A stretch of DNA of 62,756 bases from Pseudomonas reinekei (lineage in GTDB: Bacteria > Pseudomonadota > Gammaproteobacteria > Pseudomonadales > Pseudomonadaceae), in assembly GCF_001945365.1 (NCBI RefSeq), contig NZ_MSTQ01000028.1:1-62756 (forward strand). Reading direction: 5' to 3'. Positions 1 to 8,986 of this stretch are shown piece after piece; position 1 is the stretch's first letter; each line of letters starts with the position of its first letter. Made by a program: the position numbers and the translations under genes. The notes beneath the pieces were generated by a model. That model ran no database searches, was not told where the DNA came from, and was given only the letters and a program-made list of their open reading frames with translations.

Positions 1-294
1 TAACCAGTTGAGTTCTTGAACCGTCAGAACGATGGCTTCATCCGAAAAATCCGGCGATGTTTTGAAGCGCTCGGACTCCAGCCGCTTTAGCCAAAGGCAA
101 AAACCGTTACGCTCCCAATACAAAATTTTCACTCGGTTTCGAGGCTTGTTGAGGAACACGAAAAGTACCGGGTCAAACACCGCGACCTTAATGTCCAGTT
201 CGACCAGAGCGGCGAGGCCATCGATGGATTTTCGGAAGTCGACGGGTTTGGGGTAGAGATAGACTTTTTCGACTTTTGCGTCGGGACGCATCAT
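1..294 (-). CDS. tnpB: IS66 accessory protein TnpB, partial
   Basis: The N-terminal 98 residues or so of TnpB, the small IS66 accessory protein that is needed for transposition but is not the DDE enzyme. It starts with two Met codons (MMRPDAKVEKVYLYPKPVDF), and contains the family signature KPVDFRKSIDGLA and the block LYWERNGFCLWLKRLE. The frame stays open to the window edge. At the position where the copy at 12.3 kb has a TAG stop, this copy has TCG (Ser), so it shows the undamaged sequence. The start at 294 follows a GGAGC-like stretch at the spacing seen in the other copy. Confidence 0.85.
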   Translation of the reverse strand, partial: MMRPDAKVEKVYLYPKPVDFRKSIDGLAALVELDIKVAVFDPVLFVFLNKPRNRVKILYWERNGFCLWLKRLESERFKTSPDFSDEAIVLTVQELNWL

Positions 295-379
295 GAGGTG
301 CTGGCTCCGGAAAGGAATCGAGAGCACAGCATCGGGGATCAGGTGGCGGCTTTGAATGTGGGGTTCATGGAGCGCTTAC
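1..379 (-). mobile_element. IS66-family element, one end only
   Basis: The outer end of an IS66-family insertion sequence, read on the minus strand and cut by the left edge of the window. On the minus strand it begins at 379 with GTAAGCGCTCCATGAAC, which matches the inverted right end of the second copy (GTAAGCGATCCACGAAC near 14245). It continues into tnpB. The insertion lies directly in a displaced piece of Rhs core that starts at 381. The other end and any target duplication are outside the window. Confidence 0.85.
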
Positions 380-380
380 A

Positions 381-683
381 ATTCAGCCGGTTCGCCGCGG
401 CGTCGTAGCGGAATTCTTCGCTGTCGACAAGCTTGCCGGTGTCGCGGCTGTGCAACTGGCCGTTGGCTTCGTATTCGTACTTGATCTCGCCGCGCAGTTT
501 GTCGAGGGTTCGGATCAGTTCGCCGGCCGGGTCGTACTGGTGACGGCGGTGGATCGGGTTGTAGGCGTGCTCCACCAGCAGGTCGGGCTGGATGCCGGGG
601 TTGTGAATTTTTGAGAGTTTTTCCGCTGGCAGGCGCGAGGCGAACTGCCAGCTCTTGCGGCCCATGGCGTCGCTGTCGAAACA
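381..683 (-). pseudogene. Displaced Rhs core fragment, broken by IS66
   Basis: About 300 bases nearly identical to 2174-2476 inside the large rhs gene (constant offset of 1793), with only a few substitutions. It encodes the Rhs core stretch from DAMGRKSWQF to AANRLN. Homology starts abruptly at about 683 with no start codon context and stops at the IS66 end at 379/380. It lies downstream of the toxin-tip immunity gene and in the same orientation, the usual place for an orphan Rhs tip that was displaced by a newer one. The displaced toxin tip itself would lie beyond the IS element, outside the window. Not expected to be translated. Confidence 0.85.
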
Positions 684-733
684 CTTCAAATATAGGCTGC
701 AAAGCTCAATCTAATCATTGAAGTATATTTTTT

Positions 734-1084
734 TTAGCCGTAAACATTACTCTCTTGGGCCTTCTCAATAAAGATATCAAGGAGATCACCTTGAATTTCC
801 TCTCCATCACACGTAACAACAAAATCTCCGTCTATACCATCAGGGAAATGAACGCCATCCAGCGCCCCCAAGACCACCGAAGCACTATCAGCAATAATAA
901 CTTTAAAGAAATCAAAAACATTAGCCCTATCATGATCGCTAAGCGTAGCCAATGCATTTCTGGCTTTGGCATAAGGGTCATTTTCGTTATTAATAGGCTT
1001 AGTTAATGAATCTCTATATTGCTCTAAATTTTTTGTATATAGCTCATTAAATATTGCTAATACAAATCGTTGATCCGTTTTCAT
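734..1084 (-). CDS. Candidate immunity protein for the Rhs toxin tip
   Basis: A 116-residue, soluble, acidic protein (for example DGIDGDFVVTCDGEEIQGD) with no signal peptide or membrane segment. It starts 12 bases after the rhs stop codon and has AT-rich base use like the rhs tip, unlike the GC-rich rhs core. Position, size and composition are those of a cognate immunity protein that binds a cytoplasmic nuclease toxin in the producer. I do not recognise the family. The immunity role is inferred from context only. Confidence 0.65.
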   Translation of the reverse strand: MKTDQRFVLAIFNELYTKNLEQYRDSLTKPINNENDPYAKARNALATLSDHDRANVFDFFKVIIADSASVVLGALDGVHFPDGIDGDFVVTCDGEEIQGDLLDIFIEKAQESNVYG

Positions 1085-1096
1085 AAACCATCCTCG

Positions 1097-4000
1097 TTAG
1101 CGCATTTCTGGGTACATTGCTTTATTGAGCGATATCAATTCTTGAAGCTTTGCATTGGGTACATCAGGATACACACGCCTGAGCTCTCTTATGTCGCGAG
1201 CCACAACATCACGCGCACTGGTAAATGGTAATCCTGTCTTTCCATTCACCCCACTCCTTGACAAAATACCTACTCCTTCTTTAGAAACAGTATGCCCCAC
1301 ACGAGGCACTAACATTGCAGGAGCAGTTGCTGGATCGTAGCCCTCAACCAAATCTTTCATAAGATTTTTTTGTCCAACATGGTGAGAGTCTAATCCCAGA
1401 TTTTTACCCTTTACAGCACTTTTATTGCCTTGATGTGAGTTCACATCCCATTTTTCACAAGCAAGGCCTAAAGAGTCGATCCATGCATTTGGATTAGGCG
1501 CATACTGGTAAAGATTTTCTCCTCCGTATAACCCAATCGGATCCTGCGTTACAAACCGCCCCACCTCCGGATCGTAATACCGAAACGTGTTGTAGTGCAG
1601 CCCCGTCTCATCGTCAAAATACTGCCCCTGAAACCTCAGGTTCTGCTCGACGGCATTAACCGTCAGTTTCTCAACCGCCCCCCACGCCTTATACGTCGCC
1701 TGCCAGACAATCTGCCCTTCTCGGTCCGTCATCTCCAGCGGCGTACCAATCTGGTCGGTATGGAAGTAATAAAGCTTTTGCTCCTCACCTTCCGCCTGGT
1801 CGACCCGCGCCAGCGGCGCATAACTTCCCGGTTCATACAGGTACAAACTGCTCTGCCCCGGACTTTCCTCCCGCAGCATCCGCAGGCCTTGCCACAAGAA
1901 GTGTTTCTGCTCGGTCACGCCATTAACAACGGACTGCTTACCAACCCGCCGTCCCAGGCTGTCGTATCGATAAAAACCACTGCTTTCCAGCTTGCCGTTA
2001 ACCAGCGTCTCGGCCTTGACCAAGTGGTTTTCGCAGTCATAAACAAACGTCTGCAGTTTGCCCATGCCGCTACGTTTTTCGATCAGGTTACCCCACGCAT
2101 CGTAGGCATACTCCTGATCCCGCCAGCGTTTGAGGCGGTTGTCTTTGACGTGGTCGAACTGGCTGGTGTTGAAATTCAGCCGGTTCGCTGCGGCGTCGTA
2201 GCGGAATTCTTCGCTGTCGACAAGCTTGCCGGTGTCGCGGCTGTGCAACTGGCCGTTGGCTTCGTACTCGTACTTGATCTCGCCGCGCAGTTTGTCGAGG
2301 GTGCGGGTCAACTCGCCGGCCGGGTCGTACTGGTGACGGCGGTGGATCGGGTTGTAGGCGTGCTCCACCAGCAGGTCGGGCTGGATGCCGGGGTTGTGGA
2401 TGCGCGAGAGTTTTTCCGCTGGCAGGCGCGAGGCGAACTGCCAGCTCTTGCGGCCCATGGCGTCGTAGCCGAAACAGCTGGTGAGCGCGCCTTGGGTGCG
2501 CAGGACTTCGCGGTGCAGGTCGTCGCGCTCGATGTCGCTGATCAACTGACCGTCGAGGTTGAGTTGGTGCAGGTGGCCGCTGCCGTAGTACAGGTGATTA
2601 AGGTGTTGGCCGGTGGGCAACGTCAGGGTGGTGAGGTTGCTCAGTGGATCGTATTCGTAGGACAAGGCGCCTTGCGCCGTGGTCTCCTGGATCAGACGGC
2701 CGAGCAGGTCGTAGGAGAATTCGAGTGTTTCTTCGCTGACGCCGATTTGCTTGCCCTGCGCGGTCGGCAGGCGCTGGATCGACAGCAAACGGTCGCCGTC
2801 GTCATAAGCATAATCTTGTCGAGCATCGGCATTGAGCTTGGCCAGCAGCCGGCCAATGCTGTCGCGCTCGAATTCGGTACGGCGTTGTGGCCGTTCACCG
2901 CGTTCGCCGTAGCCGGTTTCGTCGACCTGGGTCAGATGCCCGCCCAGGTTATAACTGAAGCGCCGGGTCAGGTTGTCGATGCGTTTTTCTTCGACCAACC
3001 GGTCGGACGCATCGTAGGCAAACTGGTACGCCGCGTTGTTTTCGTTGACCAGTGCAGTCAGGCGAATCGCCGGGTCGTATTCGTAGCGGATGCGCTGGCC
3101 CTTCGCATCCTGGCGGCTGCTCGGCAAGCCACGGGCGGTGCGCAGCAGGCGCGTGGTCTGGCCTTTGCCGTCGGTGTGCGTCAGTACCTGGCCGAGGGCG
3201 TTGTAAGTGAACGATTCGGCGCTGCCGTCCGGGTGCTGGATGCGCAGCACTTCGCCGTCGGGTTTGCGTTCCAGGGAAGTGGTCTGCCCCAACGCGTCGG
3301 TGACGGCGACCAGGTGTTGGCGTTCGTCGAAGCGATAGGTGGTGGTTTTACCCGAGCAATCCTGAAAGCGCTCGACTTGGGCCAGAGTGTTCCACCACAG
3401 GTATTTGGATTTGCCGGTCGCATCGATGATGGTGTGCGGCAGGCCGTCGTCACCGTTCAGGTATTCGGTGGTGTGACCGAGGGCATCGACTTCGGCGATG
3501 AGATTGCCCTTATCGTCGTAGCGGGCTTGCCAGGTGCTGCCGTCCGGGTAGTCCACCTGCGTGACCAGGGTAGTCAGGTGGTGATAGCGGTATTTGATCG
3601 CGCGCCCGAGCGGATCGGTCTCTTCGAGCAGGCGTGAGTATTCGTCGTACTTGAGCGTGACCCGGTTGCCATCAGGCAATGTCAGGCCGGTCATGTTGCC
3701 GCTGTCATCAATGTCGATGACGTAGTGCTCGCCACCGAAATCGCGACTGGAGGTGACGCGATGATCGGCGTTGTAATGAATCTCCGCTTCGCGCCCGAGC
3801 ACATCGGTGATCCGCGTGGTTCGGGCCTTGATGTCGTAGCGGAACTGGTAACGTTCGCCATCGCTGGTCCAGTGCTCCACCACGCGTGGCTGGCCGCCAA
3901 TCTGTTCCCAACGATAGTTACAGGTCAGGCCCAAGGCATTGCTATGACTGGCCATCACGCCATCGACATAGCTGAAACGGCGTACCGAATCGCCGTTGCG

Positions 4001-5287
4001 GTTGATTACTTCATTGAGCTGGCCATGGTCGTCGTAGCGGTACTGCACCAGGGTTTCAACGGCCTGGTTGTCGACCACGCGTCTGACGTCGGTCAGGCGA
4101 CCCAGCGGGTGGTCGTAATGCAGGTGCACCCGCACGCCACCGGTGGCGCTGATATCGGTAAGCGTGCCCTCGGCGGTGCGGGTGAAATGCAGGAAATGGC
4201 CCAGTGCATTTTCGATGCGTTGCAGCGGCACGGGGATGTTGTCGCCCGCGACTTCGCCGAAATAGAAGAAGGTGTTGTCGAGGGTTTGCAGCAGGTAATG
4301 GCCACCTTCGGTGCGGACCAGATGCACCTGCTCGTGGGGGTTGTAGATGCGTTCCCCCGGTTGCACGTCGACGAACGGAACACTGCGGCCCTGATTGTCG
4401 GTGAGATAAACGAAAGCACCACTGCGACGCAGGCTCTGCTCCCAGGGCAAGACCCAACCCTTGCCAAGCACGCTGTCGACGCTCAGGTCGCTGGCATAGA
4501 AACGCGACCATTGAATGGGCATCAGGCCCGGGAGGCTGAAGTCGGTTTCGTCGGTGATGACCTTGCGGCCGGTGGTGGCGTCGACCGGATTACCGACCAG
4601 GCCACCCACCGCACGCTCGATCGCAGGCCCCACGACGTAACGCGAAGCGACCTCGCCGGCGACGAACCCGGCGGTGAATTTCAGGACACAGGGCATGACG
4701 GCTTTCATGCCGGCCTGGGTTCCGGCCTTGATCAACTGGGCAATACCACCCGCCGCACCCGCGACCGCCATCAGAATGTCGACCGTGGTCCGCAGCCAAC
4801 CGGGAATTTCGTCGTCCACCGGCAGGTAGCGATAGGTTCCGCCACCGATGAAGACATTGTCCGAACCGCTCGAGAGCGTTGCGCCGCAGGTCAGCTTGTC
4901 ACCCTTGCGGGCGGCCGCAGTGCCGTTGATGAAGACGTTGGTCGAACCCTCGGCGACCTTCACCGGGCCGGGATGCTTGTCGCAGGCGCCGGTGCTTTTC
5001 TCCACATGAGCCGCTTTGCGACTGTTGATGAAGACGTTGGGCGACGCGGTGACGATGGTCCCCGCGGGTGAAGAAAACATGCTGCCTATTTTCTCCCCGG
5101 CCGCGGTGAGCAGGCTACCTCCGACGCCTGCAAGTAAACCCGCCAACAATGCCACACCAAACCCACAGGTGAACGTCGCGATCGCCACCGTGGCGATCAG
5201 CGCGATACCCAGTGCTGCACCGATGAGAAACCCGCCCAACGCACTGGTGTGCGACAGTTCATCACCAAACCTTGCGGCTTCAAACAT
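1097..5287 (-). CDS. Rhs effector: prePAAR, PAAR, Rhs core and SHH nuclease-like tip
   Basis: A 1396-residue T6SS effector. Residues 4-13 (AARFGDELSH) fit the prePAAR motif AARxxDxxxH. Hydrophobic membrane segments follow (about 19-60), then a PAAR domain (about 75-165) with repeated NVFIN/NVFIGG strands, which would cap the VgrG spike. The YD/Rhs repeats run from about 245 to 1245 and end in the core boundary DPIGLYGGENLYQY (from residue 1249). The variable tip, about 120 residues, holds LDSHHVGQKNLM around 1299-1310, resembling the HNH/Endo VII toxins with an SHH signature, so DNase activity is likely but not shown. The tip is AT-rich. Upstream genes encode VgrG and two DUF1795 chaperones, and the downstream gene is the immunity candidate. 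Confidence 0.93.
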   Translation of the reverse strand: MFEAARFGDELSHTSALGGFLIGAALGIALIATVAIATFTCGFGVALLAGLLAGVGGSLLTAAGEKIGSMFSSPAGTIVTASPNVFINSRKAAHVEKSTGACDKHPGPVKVAEGSTNVFINGTAAARKGDKLTCGATLSSGSDNVFIGGGTYRYLPVDDEIPGWLRTTVDILMAVAGAAGGIAQLIKAGTQAGMKAVMPCVLKFTAGFVAGEVASRYVVGPAIERAVGGLVGNPVDATTGRKVITDETDFSLPGLMPIQWSRFYASDLSVDSVLGKGWVLPWEQSLRRSGAFVYLTDNQGRSVPFVDVQPGERIYNPHEQVHLVRTEGGHYLLQTLDNTFFYFGEVAGDNIPVPLQRIENALGHFLHFTRTAEGTLTDISATGGVRVHLHYDHPLGRLTDVRRVVDNQAVETLVQYRYDDHGQLNEVINRNGDSVRRFSYVDGVMASHSNALGLTCNYRWEQIGGQPRVVEHWTSDGERYQFRYDIKARTTRITDVLGREAEIHYNADHRVTSSRDFGGEHYVIDIDDSGNMTGLTLPDGNRVTLKYDEYSRLLEETDPLGRAIKYRYHHLTTLVTQVDYPDGSTWQARYDDKGNLIAEVDALGHTTEYLNGDDGLPHTIIDATGKSKYLWWNTLAQVERFQDCSGKTTTYRFDERQHLVAVTDALGQTTSLERKPDGEVLRIQHPDGSAESFTYNALGQVLTHTDGKGQTTRLLRTARGLPSSRQDAKGQRIRYEYDPAIRLTALVNENNAAYQFAYDASDRLVEEKRIDNLTRRFSYNLGGHLTQVDETGYGERGERPQRRTEFERDSIGRLLAKLNADARQDYAYDDGDRLLSIQRLPTAQGKQIGVSEETLEFSYDLLGRLIQETTAQGALSYEYDPLSNLTTLTLPTGQHLNHLYYGSGHLHQLNLDGQLISDIERDDLHREVLRTQGALTSCFGYDAMGRKSWQFASRLPAEKLSRIHNPGIQPDLLVEHAYNPIHRRHQYDPAGELTRTLDKLRGEIKYEYEANGQLHSRDTGKLVDSEEFRYDAAANRLNFNTSQFDHVKDNRLKRWRDQEYAYDAWGNLIEKRSGMGKLQTFVYDCENHLVKAETLVNGKLESSGFYRYDSLGRRVGKQSVVNGVTEQKHFLWQGLRMLREESPGQSSLYLYEPGSYAPLARVDQAEGEEQKLYYFHTDQIGTPLEMTDREGQIVWQATYKAWGAVEKLTVNAVEQNLRFQGQYFDDETGLHYNTFRYYDPEVGRFVTQDPIGLYGGENLYQYAPNPNAWIDSLGLACEKWDVNSHQGNKSAVKGKNLGLDSHHVGQKNLMKDLVEGYDPATAPAMLVPRVGHTVSKEGVGILSRSGVNGKTGLPFTSARDVVARDIRELRRVYPDVPNAKLQELISLNKAMYPEMR

Positions 5288-5292
5288 GACCG

Positions 5293-5760
5293 TTACTCCT
5301 GGGGGCTGGAGTCGGTCATCGGGGCGCCCGGCTGGCGAGGCTGAAAGCTCGCCAGCAGGTCCATCCAGTTCTGGTTCTGCTCGCTGCTGAAGTCAGCCTG
5401 GGCGGTGGTGGAGAAAATGATCGCGCGTCCGGGTTCGATCAGAAACGCTGCCTGACGCTGGTAGAACGGTCGGCCATCGGTCATGTAATACGCATCGATC
5501 TGCACGCCGTCGATCGGCGCGGTGGTCGACAGCGCTACGGCTTTTTTGCCCAGTAGCGTGTAGCCGCGCAGCTTGGACGCGAGCATTTTGATCTGACGCT
5601 CGACGTAGGCTTTGAGCACCTCGCCGGGCAGCAATGTGTCCCGGGAAATGGTGATGCTCAACGGCGCTGGAATGCTTGCCCCCAGCACAAACATGTTAAC
5701 GGTTCGATCCTGGAAACCCTGTGGCAACACAATGCTGCCTTCCTGCAACTCATAATCCAT
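5293..5760 (-). CDS. DUF1795/Eag-type T6SS chaperone
   Basis: A 155-residue DcrB/DUF1795 protein. Eag proteins of this family bind and shield the N-terminal membrane segments of prePAAR effectors and load them on VgrG. It begins MDYELQEGSIVLP and carries the family pattern of a strand-rich N-terminus, DTLLPGEVLKAYVERQ, and a C-terminal FEQN/NWMDLLASF-like helix. No signal peptide is seen, in keeping with a cytoplasmic chaperone. Its stop lies 5 bases before the rhs start, so it is very probably translated with rhs and serves that effector. Confidence 0.85.
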   Translation of the reverse strand: MDYELQEGSIVLPQGFQDRTVNMFVLGASIPAPLSITISRDTLLPGEVLKAYVERQIKMLASKLRGYTLLGKKAVALSTTAPIDGVQIDAYYMTDGRPFYQRQAAFLIEPGRAIIFSTTAQADFSSEQNQNWMDLLASFQPRQPGAPMTDSSPQE

Positions 5761-5795
5761 GTGATGTAAATTCCTGAATTCAAAAAATGGGCATT

Positions 5796-6377
5796 TCAGC
5801 GGGCCGCGAGGCCATCGAGCATGCCGTCAAAATCAACCAGCCAGAGACTGAGCGCGGGTCTGGCCGGATCAATCTCGCAACCGATGCTCAGCCATTGCAT
5901 ATCTTCACGTCCGGCGACCGGCACAAGCGCCCCGACCAGACGCGCGTGTCGATCGGCATGGCCGCTCTTGAAATGCAGATCCGCCGACTTCGCCGCACTG
6001 CCGGCCACGTTGACATCGCGCTGGCGGATGATGCGCACGTCCGGATGATCCTCGCGAAACGCCTGCAACGCGGCCTCGAAAAACTGCTCCAGGGTCTGCC
6101 CCTGTTGCACATCGCGTCGCTTGATCGTCAGGCTGACCGGCTCGCCTTCGTGCTCGACGGTGGTCTGGATCTCACGGAAATGGAACCCCGCCGGGAATGC
6201 CAGATTGAAACCCGCGAAGGTGAAATGGCTGGGCGTGTCTTGCAGCGCCACAACAGGCGCGGGTTCCGGCTCGGGCTCAGGCTGGGCGAGAACCGCGTTC
6301 TGCTGGGCAAGGCGTTCAGCCTCCTCCTGCGCAATACGCTTTTCGGAAATGCGATCGTAGAGACTGACTCTGGTCAT
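5796..6377 (-). CDS. Second DUF1795/Eag-like protein with an N-terminal extension
   Basis: A 193-residue protein. Residues about 1-45 are a charged helix (EEAERLAQQNAVL) and a Pro-Glu run (EPEPEPAP). The rest matches the DUF1795 layout: a strand-rich start (FNLAFPAGFHF), a central TLEQFFEAALQAFRED helix and a C-terminal LVDFDGMLDGL helix. No signal peptide. It sits 12 bases after vgrG and 35 bases before the other chaperone. It may be a second chaperone or an adaptor between VgrG and Rhs. The family assignment is from fold-level resemblance and is less certain than for its neighbour. Confidence 0.65.
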   Translation of the reverse strand: MTRVSLYDRISEKRIAQEEAERLAQQNAVLAQPEPEPEPAPVVALQDTPSHFTFAGFNLAFPAGFHFREIQTTVEHEGEPVSLTIKRRDVQQGQTLEQFFEAALQAFREDHPDVRIIRQRDVNVAGSAAKSADLHFKSGHADRHARLVGALVPVAGREDMQWLSIGCEIDPARPALSLWLVDFDGMLDGLAAR

Positions 6378-6389
6378 GGCGCCGTTACC

Positions 6390-8246
6390 TCAATCATTGA
6401 CCCTGACCTCGGAGCCGGTGATCTGGGTCGTGCCGGTGCTCGTCGTAGTGATCGCCTTGCCTTTGATCTCGATGCCGTCCGGCGTGAGGATGATGCTGCT
6501 CTCCCCTACCTGAAGAATGATGTGCTGTTTGGCGTTGACCTGAATGAACTGGTTGTCGACCTGAATCGTCAGCGACCCTTCCTGGACGTTCATCACCGTG
6601 TCTTTCTTGATCGTTTCAGTGTGCGTGCCACCCACCGTGATCGTGCGGTTGCTGCCGACACTGTGGCTCTCGTCGACCTCGATCTCGGTGTCCATGTTGC
6701 GCTCGGCATGCATGATGATCTGCTCGGCACCGGCCTTGTCTTCGAAGCGGAAGAAGTTCGCCGTACCGCCGTCGCCTTTCATCGACCGGGTCAGGAAACC
6801 GCTTTGCGTCTTGTTGGCCGGCAACGACCATGGCGGCGTGTTCTGGCTGTTGTAGAGGCTGCCCATGACCAGCGGGCGATCTGGATCACCATCAAGGAAA
6901 GACACGACGACCTCGTCGCCAACCCGAGGAATCAAGACACTGCCGAAACCGCCACTGGCTCCGGATTGTGCGACACGGACCCAACAGGAACTCTTGTCGT
7001 TGAACTCCCCGTAGCGATCCCAGTGAAACTGCACTTTTACCCGGCCTAGTTCATCGGTGTAGATTTCTTCACCCGGTGGGCCGACGACGATCGCGGTTTG
7101 TGGGCCATTAATAGATGGCTTACGCGTGGTCAGTTGGGGACGGTAGGTGATCTTACTACGCACGCAAACAAATTTGTTCAGATAACCAGCTTGATCGCCG
7201 GTCATATAATTATTGCTACCGCTGTGTTCAACGCTGATGAGCAAAAACTGTCGATTCTCAGCAGAGCCCAGATCGTGTTCGTAGTGCTGCGTCAACTCAA
7301 AGGTGAAACCCGGCTTCATGGCGCGACAGTTGCTGTCGCCATAAAACGTTTTTCCGAGTAACTCCAACGCCTCGACCCGATTTCGCACAAATGCTTCACC
7401 GTCTTCATAGGAGCCGTGAGTGTACTGTCCGGGAAAGTCGTAGACTTCAAATTTTTCAACATTCCCTTGTTGATTGAGGCTCTGCATGGTGACAGGTAAG
7501 AAGTTCCGCGGCTGTCGGTAATCAAAAGTACGCACAGCGATCTTGCCTGACTGCAACTGACGAGTTGCGCTCCAACGAGTGATCGAGTCTGCCGTTTCTG
7601 TCACCGATGCGCTGTGAAAACGAATCTGTGGTTGCTCGGGTAATGGATCTAAAGTTCTGGAGTTATCCGCGATAACCATTAGGTGCGAGTCAGCAGTATG
7701 TTCAAAATAGTAAAACAACCCCTCGCTCTCAAGCAGTCGCTGTACAAAATTGAAGTCACTTTCGCGATACTGAGTAATGAAACTGCGCTGCTTGAGTGTT
7801 TTGCTCAGGCGAAACTCAAATTTCGGCAAAGTACCAAAATTACCAAAAACGTCGACGAGCACGTCTTGTACCGTCTTGTCCTGAAAAATCCGTGAATCAA
7901 ATCGGCAGGTAAGCATCCACAACCATGGTCCCAGCACCGCACCGTAGCGAATGACTCCACCATCGCTGCCTTTACTACTGAAACGATTGATGTATCCGTT
8001 TAAATAACGTGTAGAACCATCCGCGAGCTCAATTTCAACCGTTGCGAGACGGCCGATCAAAGATTTTAGCTTTACATCCGCCCGGTGGCTTAACAGACCT
8101 AGATCAAACTGGAAAGGCTTCGATAATGCTTCAGCTCCGGAGAAGTATTCCAGCAGCAGTTCTTCGTCTCCGGGCTGGGCAAACGTGTTGAGTTTGAAGA
8201 GCCGTTTATTTTGCGGGCTCATCATCGCAAGCAAGTCCATTAACAT
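6390..8246 (-). CDS. vgrG: VgrG/TssI spike protein
   Basis: A 618-residue T6SS spike trimer subunit. The gp27-like part (about 20-370) includes FQFDLGLLSHRADVKLKSLIG. The gp5/OB part (about 385-470) holds GPPGEEIYTDELGRVKVQFHWD and SGASGGFGSVLIPRVGDEV. The end is the short-repeat beta-helix needle (IILQVGESSIIL to ITGSEVRVND), so there is no fused effector domain. The start ATG at 8246 follows AAGGAGAG at good spacing. It is placed between an upstream effector/immunity pair and downstream chaperones plus Rhs, so it probably carries both cargo types. Confidence 0.95.
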   Translation of the reverse strand: MLMDLLAMMSPQNKRLFKLNTFAQPGDEELLLEYFSGAEALSKPFQFDLGLLSHRADVKLKSLIGRLATVEIELADGSTRYLNGYINRFSSKGSDGGVIRYGAVLGPWLWMLTCRFDSRIFQDKTVQDVLVDVFGNFGTLPKFEFRLSKTLKQRSFITQYRESDFNFVQRLLESEGLFYYFEHTADSHLMVIADNSRTLDPLPEQPQIRFHSASVTETADSITRWSATRQLQSGKIAVRTFDYRQPRNFLPVTMQSLNQQGNVEKFEVYDFPGQYTHGSYEDGEAFVRNRVEALELLGKTFYGDSNCRAMKPGFTFELTQHYEHDLGSAENRQFLLISVEHSGSNNYMTGDQAGYLNKFVCVRSKITYRPQLTTRKPSINGPQTAIVVGPPGEEIYTDELGRVKVQFHWDRYGEFNDKSSCWVRVAQSGASGGFGSVLIPRVGDEVVVSFLDGDPDRPLVMGSLYNSQNTPPWSLPANKTQSGFLTRSMKGDGGTANFFRFEDKAGAEQIIMHAERNMDTEIEVDESHSVGSNRTITVGGTHTETIKKDTVMNVQEGSLTIQVDNQFIQVNAKQHIILQVGESSIILTPDGIEIKGKAITTTSTGTTQITGSEVRVND

Positions 8247-8279
8247 TTCACTCTCCTTGAAACTGAAGTCTGATAAATC

Positions 8280-8984
8280 TCAACGATCAATATTTGCAGT
8301 GAACATCCGACCAATCAAAGAGGAAGCGCGCTTTTTACGAATCTCTTCAATATTCATAAATGTAAAACAAGAACCTTCTCGCGCCTCCTGCTCCTTCAGG
8401 GTTCTTAACGCAGATATACTGGAACGGTGATAAAACAGCATAAACAACGATATGACAATAAAAAGAAACACCAGGATTGAAGTCGACGACTTATACGCGT
8501 AAAAAACTGGATAGGTTAAAGAGCCCAAAGCAGCGCCAACCACACCTAATAACCAATGATTTTCCTGGATAGCCCCTATCACCTCGACCCGCTGCCCTCG
8601 AACGACTAAAGGGCTATGACCTCCACGCCACCGGTATAGGAAGCCATAGACAATCAAGGACAAGAATACGGGAACGAAACTTATAAAAACAGCTAACGGA
8701 GCATTCAACTTTAATTGCTTATAGCAAGTCACCAACGCAGCGACAAATGCAAAACCAGGCGCAATGGCAAGATTGGTAAATAGCCGAAGGCTAGCGTATT
8801 TGGTGAACCTTTCCGTCCGATAAGCACAATTTATGCACCAACACGTTAACCATAGGACAGCAAAAACTGCAGGCAAAGTCATAATTTCCGGCAGAATCCC
8901 AATCGAGAATGCAGCCAGCAAAGAAAACAAAAACCAAGTACCGAACACCGTGGACAAAAACCGCTGAGACTCAACACTAAACAT
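8280..8984 (-). CDS. Polytopic membrane protein, candidate immunity to the 339-residue effector
   Basis: A 234-residue inner-membrane protein with about six hydrophobic segments (near 10-30, 35-55, 66-86, 91-115, 137-158 and 166-185), ending in a basic cytosolic tail with FTFMNIEEIRKKR. The start chosen is ATG at 8984, three bases after the stop of the upstream effector and behind GGGGAAGG; a longer reading frame exists but overlaps that gene. A paralogue with the same tail motif (YTFMEIEEIREAR) follows the paralogous effector at 14.3-15.0 kb. Pairing with a hydrophobic effector suggests immunity against a membrane-acting toxin. I know no named family. Confidence 0.65.
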   Translation of the reverse strand: MFSVESQRFLSTVFGTWFLFSLLAAFSIGILPEIMTLPAVFAVLWLTCWCINCAYRTERFTKYASLRLFTNLAIAPGFAFVAALVTCYKQLKLNAPLAVFISFVPVFLSLIVYGFLYRWRGGHSPLVVRGQRVEVIGAIQENHWLLGVVGAALGSLTYPVFYAYKSSTSILVFLFIVISLFMLFYHRSSISALRTLKEQEAREGSCFTFMNIEEIRKKRASSLIGRMFTANIDR

Positions 8985-8986
8985 AG

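Noticed and set aside
1595..3637. 680-codon plus-strand open frame opposite rhs, and similar long antisense frames (for example 20016-21695, 22040-23299, 28558-29982)
   Set aside because: They are mirror frames of GC-rich genes with strong third-position bias. No ribosome binding sites and no family motifs, and they lie wholly over well-supported genes.
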